A stretch of DNA of 64,000 nt from Rhodanobacter sp. (GCA_004298505.1 SCRO01000116.1:1-64000), one strand, 5' to 3'. Shown: positions 35,297 to 46,102, counted from the stretch's first letter. Numbers and translations are program-made. Notes: generated by a model from the sequence alone, not told the origin.

Positions 35297-38200
35297 ATGG
35301 GATTCTCCACCCTCTTCATTCGCCGGCCGATCGCCACCTCGCTGCTGATGGTGGCGGTGTTGCTGCTCGGTATCCTCGGCTTCCGCCAGTTGCCGGTGTC
35401 GGCGCTGCCGGAGATCGAGGCGCCGAGCCTGGTGGTGACCACCCAGTATCCCGGTGCCAGCGCCACCACCATGGCGACCCTGATCACCACGCCGCTGGAG
35501 CGCAACCTCGGGCAGATCTCCGGCCTCACCATGATGAGTTCGGACTCCTCGGCCGGGCTGTCCACCATCGTGCTGCAGTTCAACATGGGGCGCGACATCG
35601 ACATCGCCGCGCAGGACGTGCAGGCGGCGATCAACCAGGCCAAGGGCACGCTGCCCGGCAACCTGCCGTATCCGCCGGTATACAACCGGGTCAACCCGGC
35701 CGATGCGCCGATCCTTACCCTGTCCTTGCAGTCGGACAGCCGCCCGCTGCGCGACGTCAACGACCTGGCCGACTCGATCCTGGCGCAAAAGCTGTCGCAG
35801 GTGCAGGGCGTGGGCCTGGTCTCGATCGCCGGCAACGTGCGCCCGGCGGTGCGCATCCAGGTGAACCCGGCGCAGCTGGCCAACCTCGGCCTGACCATGG
35901 AGGATGTGCGCTCGGCGCTGACCCAGGCCAACGTCAACGCGCCCAAGGGTACGTTGAACGGCAAGACGCAGAGTTACTCGATCGGCACCAATGACCAGCT
36001 GGCCGATGCGGCCGCCTACAAGAGCACGATCATCAGCTACAAGAACAATGCGCCAGTACGTCTGTCCGACGTGGCGAAGGTGGTCGACGGGGTCGAGAAC
36101 GACCAGCTCGCCGCCTGGGCCAACGGCAAGCCGGCGGTGCTGCTGGACATCCGCCGCCAGCCCGGCGCCAACATCGTCGACACGGTGGAGCAGATCCGCC
36201 GGATCCTGCCGGAGTTGCGCAGTGCGCTGCCGGCCGACGTGCACCTGGACGTGTTCGCCGACCGCACCGTGACCATCCGCGCTTCGGTGCACGACGTGGA
36301 GTTCACCCTGATCCTCACCGTGTTCCTGGTGGTGGGCGTGATCTTCGTGTTCCTGCGCCGGCTGTGGGCGACCATCATTCCGGCCACGGCGGTACCGCTG
36401 TCGCTGCTGGGCACGTTCGGGGTGATGTCGTTCACCGGCATGTCGCTGGACAACCTGTCGCTGATGGCGCTGACCGTGGCCACCGGTTTCGTGGTCGACG
36501 ATGCGATCGTGATGATCGAGAACATCGTGCGTTATATCGAGCAGGGCATGGACGGGCCCGAAGCAGCCGAAGTCGGCGCGAAGGAGATCGGCTTCACCGT
36601 GCTGTCGCTGACCGTGTCGCTGGTGGCGGTGTTCCTGCCGCTGCTGCTGATGCCCGGCGTCACCGGCCGCCTGTTTCACGAGTTCGCCTGGGTGCTGACC
36701 CTCGCGGTGAGCATCTCGATGCTGGTCTCGCTGACCCTGACCCCGATGATGTGCGCCTATCTGCTCAAGCCCGACCAGTTGCCCAGCACGGATCAAAGCC
36801 GGGGCGATGATGCGCCGGGGCGCGCCGCGGCCTCTGGCAAGCGCACGCTATGGTTGCGCTCGGTCGCGTTGTATGCAGACACGCTGGACTGGGTGCTCGT
36901 GCACCAGCGCCTGACCGTGCTGGTGGCCGCCGCCGCGTTGGTGCTTACCGTGTTTCTGTACATCGTGATCCCGAAAGGCTTGTTGCCGGAGCAGGACACT
37001 GGCTTGATCACCGGCGTGGTGCAGGCCGACGACAACATCGCGTTCCCGGCCATGGAGCAACGCACCAAGGCGGTCGCCGAGGTGTTGCGCAAGGATCCGG
37101 CGGTGGCCGGCGTAGCGGCGTTCATCGGTGCCGGCACGATCAACCCCACGCTCAACCAGGGCCAGCTCAGCATCGTGCTGAAAGATCGTAGCGACCGCGA
37201 TGGCCTGGACCAGCTGTTGCCGCGCCTGCAGAAGGCCGTAGCGGATATCCCGGGCGTGGCGCTGTACCTGAAGCCGGTGCAGGACGTGACCCTGGACAGC
37301 ACCGTGTCCGCCACCGAATACCAGTACGCGATGTCGGAGGTAAACTCGACCGAACTGGCCAAGTACGCTGGCGAGATGACCCAGGCGATGCGCCAGCGGC
37401 CGGAACTGGCCGACGTGGACAACAACCTGGCCGACCGCGGCAATGCGCTCAAGCTCACCATCGACCGCGAAAAGGCCAGTCGCATGGGCGTGCCGGTGCA
37501 GACCATCGACGACACCTTGTATGACGCCTTCGGCCAGCGCCAGATATCCACCATCTTCACCCAGCTCAACCAGTACCGCGTGGTGCTGGAAGTGGCGCCG
37601 GAGTTTCGCAACAGCACCGATCTGCTCAACAAGTTGACCGTGCGCGGCAACGGCTCTGGCGCGCTCACCGGCAGCAATGCGACCAGCTTCGGCCAGGTCA
37701 AGTCGAGCAATTCGGCGACGCCCAGCGGTATCGGCAATACCGGCAACATCGGCATCGCGCTCGGCGGCGGCGGCACTATCCCGTTGTCTTCACTGGCCAG
37801 TGCCGAGGTCACCAGCGCACCGCTGGTGGTGAGCCACCAGCAGCAGCTGCCGGCGGTGACGCTGGCATTCAACGTGGCGCCGGGCTATTCGCTGTCCAAC
37901 GCGGTGGATGCCATTCACCAGGTCGAGCAGCAACTCAAATTCCCGCCGCAGGTGCGCGGCCAGTTCATCGGCAAGGCGGCCGAGTTCAACTCCTCGCTCG
38001 GCGACGAGGTGTTGCTGTTGCTGGCGGCGATCGTGGTGATCTACATCGTGCTGGGCGTGCTCTACGAGAGCTACATTCATCCGCTGACGATCATCTCCAC
38101 ACTGCCGCCGGCCGGTGTGGGCGCTTTGCTCGCGCTGATGCTGTTCGGCATGAGCCTGTCGGTGGACGGTATCGTCGGCATCGTGCTGCTGATCGGCATC

Positions 38201-38551
38201 GTCAAGAAGAACGCGATCATGATGATCGACTTCGCGATCGAGGCGCGCCGCGCCGGCCTGAATGCGCATGACGCGATCCGTCGGGCCTGCCTGCTGCGCT
38301 TTCGCCCGATCATGATGACCACCTTTGCGGCGATGTTCGGCGCGCTACCGCTGGCGCTGGGCAACGGCATCGGCGCCGAGCTGCGCCGACCGCTGGGCGT
38401 GGCAATCGTCGGCGGCCTGCTGCTGTCGCAGCTGCTGACGCTGTACACCACGCCGGTGATCTATCTGTACATGGAGCGCTTCTCCGACTGGCTCGCGGCG
38501 GGGCGCGAGCAGCGTGCCTTGAGCCGCGCGCGCGCCGGCAGTGCGGCGTGA
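35297..38551 (+). CDS. mdtB: RND efflux permease (MdtB-like)
   Basis: 1084 aa; FIRRPIATSLLMVAVLLLGILGFRQLPVSALPEIEAPSLVVTTQYPGASATTMATLITTPLERNLGQISG; GFVVDDAIVMIENI. Confidence 0.92.
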   Translation: MGFSTLFIRRPIATSLLMVAVLLLGILGFRQLPVSALPEIEAPSLVVTTQYPGASATTMATLITTPLERNLGQISGLTMMSSDSSAGLSTIVLQFNMGRDIDIAAQDVQAAINQAKGTLPGNLPYPPVYNRVNPADAPILTLSLQSDSRPLRDVNDLADSILAQKLSQVQGVGLVSIAGNVRPAVRIQVNPAQLANLGLTMEDVRSALTQANVNAPKGTLNGKTQSYSIGTNDQLADAAAYKSTIISYKNNAPVRLSDVAKVVDGVENDQLAAWANGKPAVLLDIRRQPGANIVDTVEQIRRILPELRSALPADVHLDVFADRTVTIRASVHDVEFTLILTVFLVVGVIFVFLRRLWATIIPATAVPLSLLGTFGVMSFTGMSLDNLSLMALTVATGFVVDDAIVMIENIVRYIEQGMDGPEAAEVGAKEIGFTVLSLTVSLVAVFLPLLLMPGVTGRLFHEFAWVLTLAVSISMLVSLTLTPMMCAYLLKPDQLPSTDQSRGDDAPGRAAASGKRTLWLRSVALYADTLDWVLVHQRLTVLVAAAALVLTVFLYIVIPKGLLPEQDTGLITGVVQADDNIAFPAMEQRTKAVAEVLRKDPAVAGVAAFIGAGTINPTLNQGQLSIVLKDRSDRDGLDQLLPRLQKAVADIPGVALYLKPVQDVTLDSTVSATEYQYAMSEVNSTELAKYAGEMTQAMRQRPELADVDNNLADRGNALKLTIDREKASRMGVPVQTIDDTLYDAFGQRQISTIFTQLNQYRVVLEVAPEFRNSTDLLNKLTVRGNGSGALTGSNATSFGQVKSSNSATPSGIGNTGNIGIALGGGGTIPLSSLASAEVTSAPLVVSHQQQLPAVTLAFNVAPGYSLSNAVDAIHQVEQQLKFPPQVRGQFIGKAAEFNSSLGDEVLLLLAAIVVIYIVLGVLYESYIHPLTIISTLPPAGVGALLALMLFGMSLSVDGIVGIVLLIGIVKKNAIMMIDFAIEARRAGLNAHDAIRRACLLRFRPIMMTTFAAMFGALPLALGNGIGAELRRPLGVAIVGGLLLSQLLTLYTTPVIYLYMERFSDWLAAGREQRALSRARAGSAA

Positions 38552-38707
38552 TCCGGTCAAGCCTGCACTACCGCAGCTGCGATGCGGCAGCGGCGGCGTT
38601 CTGCGCCATGCCGATCAACCGTTTTGCAGTTCGTGCGTTGAGGGTGGAATGATCCGTTCACGTCCCAGGCGGCATCGCGCCGCCCGCATCACGGTTGTCT
38701 TCGCTGC

Positions 38708-41700
38708 ATGAATGTCTCCGGCCCGTTCATCCGCCGCCCGATTGGCACCTCGTTGCTGGCCATGGGACTCTTTGTCGGCGGCATGCTCTGCTACTTCCTG
38801 CTCGGCGTGGCGGCGCTGCCGAACATGCAGTTTCCGGCCATCTTCGTACAGGCCAGCCAGGCCGGCGCCGATGCCAGCACCATGGCCTCGACCGTGGCCG
38901 CGCCGCTGGAGCGGCACCTGGGCCAGGTGCCCGGCATCACGCTGATGCGCTCGCACAGTGCCGAGGGGAGCACCTTCGTATTCATGCTGTTCGATACCGG
39001 CACCGATCTGAACTCGTCCGCGCGCGAAGTGCAGGCGGCGATCAACGCGGCCATACCGGACCTGCCCAGCGGCCTCAACGGTGCGCCCAGCTACCAGAAG
39101 GCGAACCCGAACGACGACCCGGTGATTGCGTTCGCGTTGACCTCCGACACGCAATCGGCGGCCGATCTCTACAACGTCGCCGATTCGCTGCTGGCACAGC
39201 GCTTGCGCCAGTTGCCCGGCGTGTCGTCGGTGGAGATCGCTGGCGCGGCGACACCCGCGATCCGTGTCGACGTGAACCTGCGTGCGCTTAACGCGATGGG
39301 CATTTCGCCGGACCAGCTGCGCAACGCGTTGACCGCGGCCAACGTCACCGCACCGCAGGGGTTTCTCAGCAACGGCAAGACCCGCATGGCGGTCGATGCC
39401 ACCACCGCGCTGCACGACGCGGATGACTTCGCCAGCCTGGTGATCGCCAGCCACAACGGCACGCCGGTGCGATTGTCCGATGTGGCGCACGTCTACGCCG
39501 GCACCGAGGATGCCTATCAGGCTGCATGGTTCCGTGGCAAGCCAGCGGTGCTGATGTACGTCTACAAGAAGTCCGATGCCAATGTCATCGCCACGGTCGA
39601 CCGGGTCAAGGCACAGTTGCCACCGCTGCGCAGCTTCCTGCAACCGGGCACCGAACTGACGCCGTTCTTCGACGGCACGCCGACCATCCGCGCCTCGCTG
39701 CGCGAAGTGCAGGCAACCCTGCTGATCTCGTTGGCCATGGTGATCCTGACGATGGCGCTGTTCCTGCGCCGGCTCGCGCCGACCCTGATCGCCGCAGTGG
39801 CGGTACCGCTGTCGCTGGCCGGCGCCTTCGTGGTGATGTACATCCTCAACTACACGCTGAACAACCTGACGCTGCTGGCGCTGGTGATCGCAATCGGCTT
39901 CGTGGTGGACGATGCGATCGTGGTGATCGAGAACATCATCCGGCACATCGACGACGGCATGAGCCGGATGCAGGCCACGCTCGCCGGCGCGCGCGAGATC
40001 GGGTTCACCATCATCTCGATCACCGCCTCGCTGATCGCGGTGTTCATCCCGCTCTTGTTTGCCGGCGGCATCACTGGCATGTTCATGCACGAGTTCGCGG
40101 TGACCCTGGTGGCGGCGATCGTGGTGTCGGCGGCGGTGTCGTTGACGCTCACTCCCGCGCTGTGCGGGCGCTTCCTCGGCGCGCATCGTGTGCGCGAAGC
40201 ACGCGACCGCCAACCGGCAAAACCACATGCACTGGACCGGTTTCATGCCGGCATGCTGCGCGTCTACAGCAGGGCCCTGAATTTTTCGCTACGCCACGCC
40301 CTGCTGTTCGCGCTGACTCCGCTGGCACTGATCGTGGCCACCCTCTATCTGTTCACCGTGGTCAAGACCGGGCTGTTCCCGCAGCAGGACACCGGCCTGA
40401 TCTGGGGTCGCGCCAATTCCAGTGCCACGGTGTCGTTCGACGAAAGCCGGCAACGGCTGCAGCGGCTCACCGCGATGCTGTTGGCCGACCCCGACGTGGC
40501 CAGTGTGGGTGCACGCCTGGGCAGCAGCCGGCAGGGCACCAGTGGTTCGTTCAACATCGACCTGAAGACCCGCGCCGAGGGGCGCAAAGACAACACTTTT
40601 GCCGTGCTGGCGAGGTTGAGTGCGAAAGCCGCCAAGTATCCCGATCTGAACCTGCGTCTGCGGCCGGTGCAGGATCTGCCTAGTGCTGGCGGTGGTGGCA
40701 CCAGCCAGGGCGCGCAATACCAGATCTCGCTGCAGGGCAACGACCTGGCCAGCCTGCAGTTGTGGCTGCCCCGACTGGTCGCCGAACTGAAGAAGAACCG
40801 CATGCTGCGTGATGTCGGCAGCGATGTGGACGAGGGCGGTTTGCGCCAGAACATCGTGATCGACCGCGACAAGGCAGCGCGGTTGGGCATTTCCGTGGGC
40901 GCGGTTGACGGCGCGCTGTATGACGCCTTCGGCCAGCGCCGGGTATCCACCATCTATTCGGACATCAACCAATACCAGGTAGTGGTCAACGCCTTGCCTG
41001 CGCAGACCGCCACGCCAGATGCGCTCAATCGCATCTACGTGAGATCGAACAGCGGCAAGATGATCCCGATCACCGCCTTTACCCGACAGGAGCCAAGCCT
41101 GGCGCCCTCGGAGATCACCCACGAGAACCAGTACACGACGATGGATCTCAGCTTCAATCTCGCGCCCGGCGTGAGCATGGGCCAGGCCTTGCAGATCATC
41201 CAGTCGACGGCCAGCAACATGCGCATGCCCGGTGACATCAAGCTCAATGTCGGTGCCGATTTCCGCCGCTTCCAGCAATCGCAGAGCGGCATGCTGTGGC
41301 TGGTGCTGGCCGCGGTGGTCACCGTCTACATCGTGCTGGGGATGCTGTATGAAAGCCTGATCCACCCGGTGACGATCCTCTCTACCCTGCCGGCCGCCGG
41401 TGTTGGTGCCCTGTTGGCGCTGTGGCTGACCAACACCGAGCTGTCGGTGGTGGCGCAGATCGCGCTGGTGCTGCTGATAGGCATCGTCAAGAAAAACGCG
41501 ATCATGATGATCGACTTCGCCCTGGTCGCCCAGCGCGAACACGGCAAGAACCCCCTCGAAGCCGTGCGCGAAGCCTGCCTGGTGCGCTTCCGCCCGATCA
41601 TGATGACCACCATGGTGGCGATCCTCGCCGCGCTGCCGATCGCCATCGGCCTGGGCGAAGGCAGCGAACTGCGCCGCCCGCTCGGCATCGCGCTGATCGG

Positions 41701-41857
41701 CGGCCTGCTGATCTCGCAAAGCCTGACCCTGCTCAGCACGCCGGCGCTGTATGTGATTTTCTCGTGCCTCGCAGCGCGGCGCAAGGCGTGGAGTGCGCGG
41801 CGGCGCGAGCGCAGGGCGGTGCGTCGGCGGCTGACGGAAGCCCAAGTCAACGGATGA
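38708..41857 (+). CDS. mdtC: RND efflux permease (MdtC-like)
   Basis: 1049 aa; FIRRPIGTSLLAMGLFVGGMLCYFLLGVAALPNMQFPAIFVQASQAGADASTMASTVAAPLERHLGQVPG. Confidence 0.92.
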   Translation: MNVSGPFIRRPIGTSLLAMGLFVGGMLCYFLLGVAALPNMQFPAIFVQASQAGADASTMASTVAAPLERHLGQVPGITLMRSHSAEGSTFVFMLFDTGTDLNSSAREVQAAINAAIPDLPSGLNGAPSYQKANPNDDPVIAFALTSDTQSAADLYNVADSLLAQRLRQLPGVSSVEIAGAATPAIRVDVNLRALNAMGISPDQLRNALTAANVTAPQGFLSNGKTRMAVDATTALHDADDFASLVIASHNGTPVRLSDVAHVYAGTEDAYQAAWFRGKPAVLMYVYKKSDANVIATVDRVKAQLPPLRSFLQPGTELTPFFDGTPTIRASLREVQATLLISLAMVILTMALFLRRLAPTLIAAVAVPLSLAGAFVVMYILNYTLNNLTLLALVIAIGFVVDDAIVVIENIIRHIDDGMSRMQATLAGAREIGFTIISITASLIAVFIPLLFAGGITGMFMHEFAVTLVAAIVVSAAVSLTLTPALCGRFLGAHRVREARDRQPAKPHALDRFHAGMLRVYSRALNFSLRHALLFALTPLALIVATLYLFTVVKTGLFPQQDTGLIWGRANSSATVSFDESRQRLQRLTAMLLADPDVASVGARLGSSRQGTSGSFNIDLKTRAEGRKDNTFAVLARLSAKAAKYPDLNLRLRPVQDLPSAGGGGTSQGAQYQISLQGNDLASLQLWLPRLVAELKKNRMLRDVGSDVDEGGLRQNIVIDRDKAARLGISVGAVDGALYDAFGQRRVSTIYSDINQYQVVVNALPAQTATPDALNRIYVRSNSGKMIPITAFTRQEPSLAPSEITHENQYTTMDLSFNLAPGVSMGQALQIIQSTASNMRMPGDIKLNVGADFRRFQQSQSGMLWLVLAAVVTVYIVLGMLYESLIHPVTILSTLPAAGVGALLALWLTNTELSVVAQIALVLLIGIVKKNAIMMIDFALVAQREHGKNPLEAVREACLVRFRPIMMTTMVAILAALPIAIGLGEGSELRRPLGIALIGGLLISQSLTLLSTPALYVIFSCLAARRKAWSARRRERRAVRRRLTEAQVNG

Positions 41858-42081
41858 GCTTCCGTCGGCTCGATGTGAATCTGAATTCATATTTTCGACA
41901 CTGCGAACATTCCACGAAGACGTGCGGTATGCGGAACCGATATCGCAGCCAGCGCGCACGCAGAAGCTTTCCCATCGTTGCTGCCCTGCAACGATTCTTT
42001 GCGTGAGACCGCGTAGCGTCATACAGTCCGCAAGGTAGTATTTACGGTTGCACGCCGGAACTTGCAGGAATCAGGGGCGAC

Positions 42082-44820
42082 ATGGAAAACCAGTTCTTCG
42101 AGCGGCCGATCCTCAATTCGCCGTACGACTACCCAGCCCATCACTGGGAACTCGACAAAAGCGGCCAGCCCACCCAGAAGGTGCTCGACAGCCGTCGCAC
42201 GGCTGACTTCGTCACGCCCATTCCCAAACCGCGCAAGCACCAGGGCAAAGCTGAACAGGCCAGCCTGCTCTTCAACGAAGGCAAGGGGCTCTCGTCCGAC
42301 GTCATGGCCATGTTGATCGCCTGGCAGACTGTCAACGCCGTGCGTCACCCCAACAGCAAACGCTTCACCCGCGGCTTTTTGATTGTCGCCCCCGGCATCA
42401 CCATTCGGGACCGCCTGCGCGTGCTGCAGCCGAACGATCCGTACAGCTATTACAAGAGCCGCGAGCTGGTGCCCGCTGACGTGATGGGCGACCTGGAGCG
42501 TGCCAAGATCGTCATCACCAACTACCACGCGTTCAAGCCACGCGAGCGGCTGGAGCTGTCCAAAGGTGGCCGGCGTTTGCTGCAGGGTAAAGATGGCGCA
42601 CCCCTCGAAACGCGGGAAACCGAAGGTCAGATGATCCAGCGCGTCATGCCCGACCTGATGGGCATGAAAAACATCCTGGCCATCAACGACGAGGCCCACC
42701 ACTGCTATCGGGAAAAGCCCGGCGCCACCGACCTTGACGAGCTGAAGGGCGACGACAAGGAAGAAGCGAAGAACAACAACGAAGCCGCCCGCCTGTGGAT
42801 CTCCGGTCTGGAAGCGGTCAATCGCCAGCTCGGCATCAACCGCGTCATCGACCTGTCCGCCACACCGTTCTTCCTCAGCGGCTCGGGTTATGCCGAAGGC
42901 ACCCTGTTCCCGTGGACCATGAGCGACTTCTCGCTGATGGATGCCATCGAATGCGGCATCGTCAAGTTGCCGCGCGTGCCGGTGGCCGACAACATCCCCG
43001 GTGGCGAAATGCCCAAGTTCCGCGAGCTGTGGAAGCACATCGGCAAGAAAATGCCGAAGAAGGGCCGCGGCAAGGGCAAGGCATTGGACCCGCTCAGCCT
43101 GCCGGTGGAACTGCAGACCGCGCTAGACGCCCTGTACGACCACTACGCGCGAACGTTCGAACTGTGGAATGAGGCCGGCATCCGCGTGCCGCCGTGCTTC
43201 ATCGTGGTATGCCAGAACACCGCGATCTCCAAGCTGGTGTACGACTACATTTCCGGCTTCGTGCGCGAGAACGACGACGGCAACGGCGAACTCATCAATG
43301 GCCGCCTGCCGCTGTTCCGCAATTTCGACGAACACGGCAACGCCATCCCGCGCCCGCACACCTTGCTGATCGACAGTGAGCAACTGGAATCAGGCGATGC
43401 GCTGGACAAGGATTTCCGCACCATGGCGTCCGACGAACTCGAACGTTTCAAGCGCGAGATCATCGCCCGCAACAACGACCCGCGTGCTGCGGATGCCATC
43501 ACCGACCAGGACCTGCTGCGCGAAGTCATGAACACCGTCGGCCGCGCCGGTCACCTGGGCGAGTCCATCCGCTGCGTTGTCTCGGTGTCCATGCTCACCG
43601 AAGGCTGGGACGCCAACACCGTCACCCACGTGCTCGGCGTACGTGCCTTCGGCACGCAGTTGTTGTGCGAACAGGTCATCGGCCGCGCGTTGCGCCGCCA
43701 GTCCTACGAACTCAACCAGGAGGGCCTGTTCGACGTCGAATACGCCGACGTGCTCGGCATTCCGTTTGACTTCACCGCCAAGCCGGTGGTGGCACCACCG
43801 CAGCCGCCGCGCGACACCGTACAGGTCAAGGCTGTGCGTCCCGAACGTGATGCCTTGGAGATCCGCTTTCCGCGCGTGCTTGGTTACCGCGTGGAACTGC
43901 CCGAGGAGCGCCTGAGTGCCAATTTCGACGACAACTCGGTGCTGACGCTGACCCCGGACCTGATCGGCCCCTCCATCACTCGCAATGCCGGCATCGTCGG
44001 CGAAGGCATCGACCTCAGTCCCAAGTATCTGGGCGACATGCGCCTGTCCACCGTGCTGTTCCACCTGACCCAGCGGCTGCTCTACACCAAATTGCGCGAT
44101 TCCGACCAGCATCCCCGCCTCAACCTGTTCGGTCAGGCCAAGCGCATCACCCGCCAGTGGTTGGACACCTGCCTGGTCTGCAAGGGTGGCACCTACCCGG
44201 CGCAACTGATGTACCAGGAGCTGGCCGACATGGCCTGCAACAAGATCACCGCCGCCATCACTCGCGCCCACATGGATCAGCGGCCCATGAAGGCCATGCT
44301 CGACCCGTACAACCCGGTCGGCTCCACCCGCCACGTCAACTTCCACACCTCACGTACCGAGCGCTGGGAAACCGATGCGCGCCGCTGCCACGTCAACTGG
44401 GCCATCCTCGACAGCGATTGGGAAGGCGAGTTCTGCCGTGTCGCCGAAGCCCATCCGCACGTGCGCGCATACGTCAAGAATCGTAACCTGGGTCTGGAAG
44501 TGCCGTACCGCTTCGGCTCCAAGAACCACATCTACATCCCCGACTATATCGTCCAGGTGGACGATGGACAGGGCGACGACGATCCGCTCAACCTCATCGT
44601 CGAGATCAAGGGCTACCGCCGCGAGGACGCCATCGAAAAGAAAGCCACCATGGACACCTACTGGGTGCCCGGTGTCAACCATCTCGGCAGCCACGGCCGT
44701 TGGGCCTTCGCCGAATTCACCGACGTCTACGCCATGCAGGAAGACTTCGCCAAGAAGATCGAGGCTGAGTTCGACAAGATGATCCGAGTAGTCACCGAAG
44801 ACACAGCCACGGAGGCTTGA
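42082..44820 (+). CDS. Type III restriction enzyme Res-like helicase/nuclease (BPTD_3080-like family), apparently missing the Walker A segment
   Basis: MENQFFERPILNSPYDYPAHHWELD..; DEAHHCYREKP; SMLTEGWDANTVTHVLGVRAFGTQLLCEQVIGRALRRQSY; C-terminal endonuclease-like region. No GxGKT anywhere; EGKGLSS joins directly to DVMAMLIAWQTVNAVRHP. Confidence 0.85.
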   Translation: MENQFFERPILNSPYDYPAHHWELDKSGQPTQKVLDSRRTADFVTPIPKPRKHQGKAEQASLLFNEGKGLSSDVMAMLIAWQTVNAVRHPNSKRFTRGFLIVAPGITIRDRLRVLQPNDPYSYYKSRELVPADVMGDLERAKIVITNYHAFKPRERLELSKGGRRLLQGKDGAPLETRETEGQMIQRVMPDLMGMKNILAINDEAHHCYREKPGATDLDELKGDDKEEAKNNNEAARLWISGLEAVNRQLGINRVIDLSATPFFLSGSGYAEGTLFPWTMSDFSLMDAIECGIVKLPRVPVADNIPGGEMPKFRELWKHIGKKMPKKGRGKGKALDPLSLPVELQTALDALYDHYARTFELWNEAGIRVPPCFIVVCQNTAISKLVYDYISGFVRENDDGNGELINGRLPLFRNFDEHGNAIPRPHTLLIDSEQLESGDALDKDFRTMASDELERFKREIIARNNDPRAADAITDQDLLREVMNTVGRAGHLGESIRCVVSVSMLTEGWDANTVTHVLGVRAFGTQLLCEQVIGRALRRQSYELNQEGLFDVEYADVLGIPFDFTAKPVVAPPQPPRDTVQVKAVRPERDALEIRFPRVLGYRVELPEERLSANFDDNSVLTLTPDLIGPSITRNAGIVGEGIDLSPKYLGDMRLSTVLFHLTQRLLYTKLRDSDQHPRLNLFGQAKRITRQWLDTCLVCKGGTYPAQLMYQELADMACNKITAAITRAHMDQRPMKAMLDPYNPVGSTRHVNFHTSRTERWETDARRCHVNWAILDSDWEGEFCRVAEAHPHVRAYVKNRNLGLEVPYRFGSKNHIYIPDYIVQVDDGQGDDDPLNLIVEIKGYRREDAIEKKATMDTYWVPGVNHLGSHGRWAFAEFTDVYAMQEDFAKKIEAEFDKMIRVVTEDTATEA

Positions 44821-44963
44821 GCATGCATCGCAACTTCGACGATTTATGTGTCCCCGCTCTGTTATCCCGGCGCACGCCGGGATCCAGCGCCTGTGGTTCT
44901 CGGAACCATTCTCCCGAGACCGGGAAAATGGTCGGAGTGATGCCGGGGTACCGCGCGGGGTGC

Positions 44964-44995
44964 GACCATCTTGTTGACGTCAACAAGATGGTCGA
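44964..44995. repeat. 32-bp perfect palindrome
   Basis: CGACCATCTTGTTGACGTCAACAAGATGGTCG equals its own reverse complement. Confidence 0.95.
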
Positions 44996-45235
44996 CCTGA
45001 ACCTGGATCGCCTCTGTTCGGCTAGCTGGGTGCGAGGTGTCTGCTGTCTACGCCGCCCGCAACAAATCAATAGCGCTGCTATTGACCAAATCGTCAGCCG
45101 CCGGTACCGTAAGCCGCACATCCGCCCCTTGGCAGTACGCCCGCTCAACTATCCTGAGCGTGAGCCGACCCCTTGGGGCTTTCTTTTTTCCGACACTGGA
45201 AAAACGAGGGCGGCCCCTTCGCAAGAGAGGTCGCC

Positions 45236-46102
45236 GTGACCACGCGCCGCATCGCGATCCTCATCGACGGCGGCTTTTTCCTCAAGCGTCTGCCGCGTCT
45301 CGTCAAACCCGAGTTTTGCGCTACGCCAGATGGTATCGCCGGCTGCATACGTCATCTATGCTGCAACCATGTGAAGAATCTCACGGGTTGTAGCAGCAAC
45401 GACTGGAATACACACGTCTATCGCATCTTCTACTACGACGCGATTCCCTACGACGGCAAGGCACACCACCCGATCGACAACCGCTCGATCGACTTCGCCA
45501 AATCAGATGTCGTCACCCAGCGACTGGCGCTGTTCGACTGTCTGCGCAGACAGCGCAAGGTGGCGCTGCGGCTCGGCAAGGTCAATCGCGATCATGACTG
45601 GGCCATCAAGCCGGAGCTGACCAAGAAACTGTTGCACACGCGCACGGCGCTGGATGTCCTGTCCCGCTTGCCGGAACCGTCGCCAGCCGACGATGTCGCC
45701 GCGCCCGTCACGTTGACGCTTTCCAGCGACGAGCATCGCAACCTGCTCGCGCTGCGCGCTGCCTGGCAAAGCCTTGATGGCGGCTCGGTCGCGCTCGGCC
45801 TGCGCCAGAAAGGCGTGGACATGCGCATCGGCGTCGACATTGCAGCGCTCGCGCTCAAGAAACAGGTGGACACCCTGGTCCTCGTCGCCGGCGACAGTGA
45901 CTTTGTCCCTGCGGCCAAGCTCGCGCGCCGTGAGGGTATCGATTTCATTCTCGATCCGCTCTGGCAGCAGATCAACGCCGATCTGTTCGAACACATCGAC
46001 GGACTGCATTCTGGCCTGCACAAGCCCGGCCAGACGCACGTCGCCCCACAGCCGGCGCAGGGCGCTGCCGCAACGAACCAAGAGCATGCCGATGGCCCGT
46101 AA
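45236..46102 (+). CDS. NYN-domain (PIN-like) protein
   Basis: RRIAILIDGGFFLKRLPRLVKPEFC..; GVDMRIGVDIAALALKKQVDTLVLVAGDSDFVPAAKLARREGIDFILDPLW. GTG start likely. Confidence 0.82.
   Translation: MTTRRIAILIDGGFFLKRLPRLVKPEFCATPDGIAGCIRHLCCNHVKNLTGCSSNDWNTHVYRIFYYDAIPYDGKAHHPIDNRSIDFAKSDVVTQRLALFDCLRRQRKVALRLGKVNRDHDWAIKPELTKKLLHTRTALDVLSRLPEPSPADDVAAPVTLTLSSDEHRNLLALRAAWQSLDGGSVALGLRQKGVDMRIGVDIAALALKKQVDTLVLVAGDSDFVPAAKLARREGIDFILDPLWQQINADLFEHIDGLHSGLHKPGQTHVAPQPAQGAAATNQEHADGP

Noticed and set aside
35285-36796. 503-aa minus-strand ORF opposite the RND permease (and similar at 38615-40246, 40289-42022)
   Set aside because: His/Arg/Gln-rich antisense shadows of well-supported RND permease genes.
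44822-45235. Short ORFs in the res-NYN intergenic region
   Set aside because: No recognisable protein motif; the region is dominated by inverted repeats and the 32-bp palindrome.
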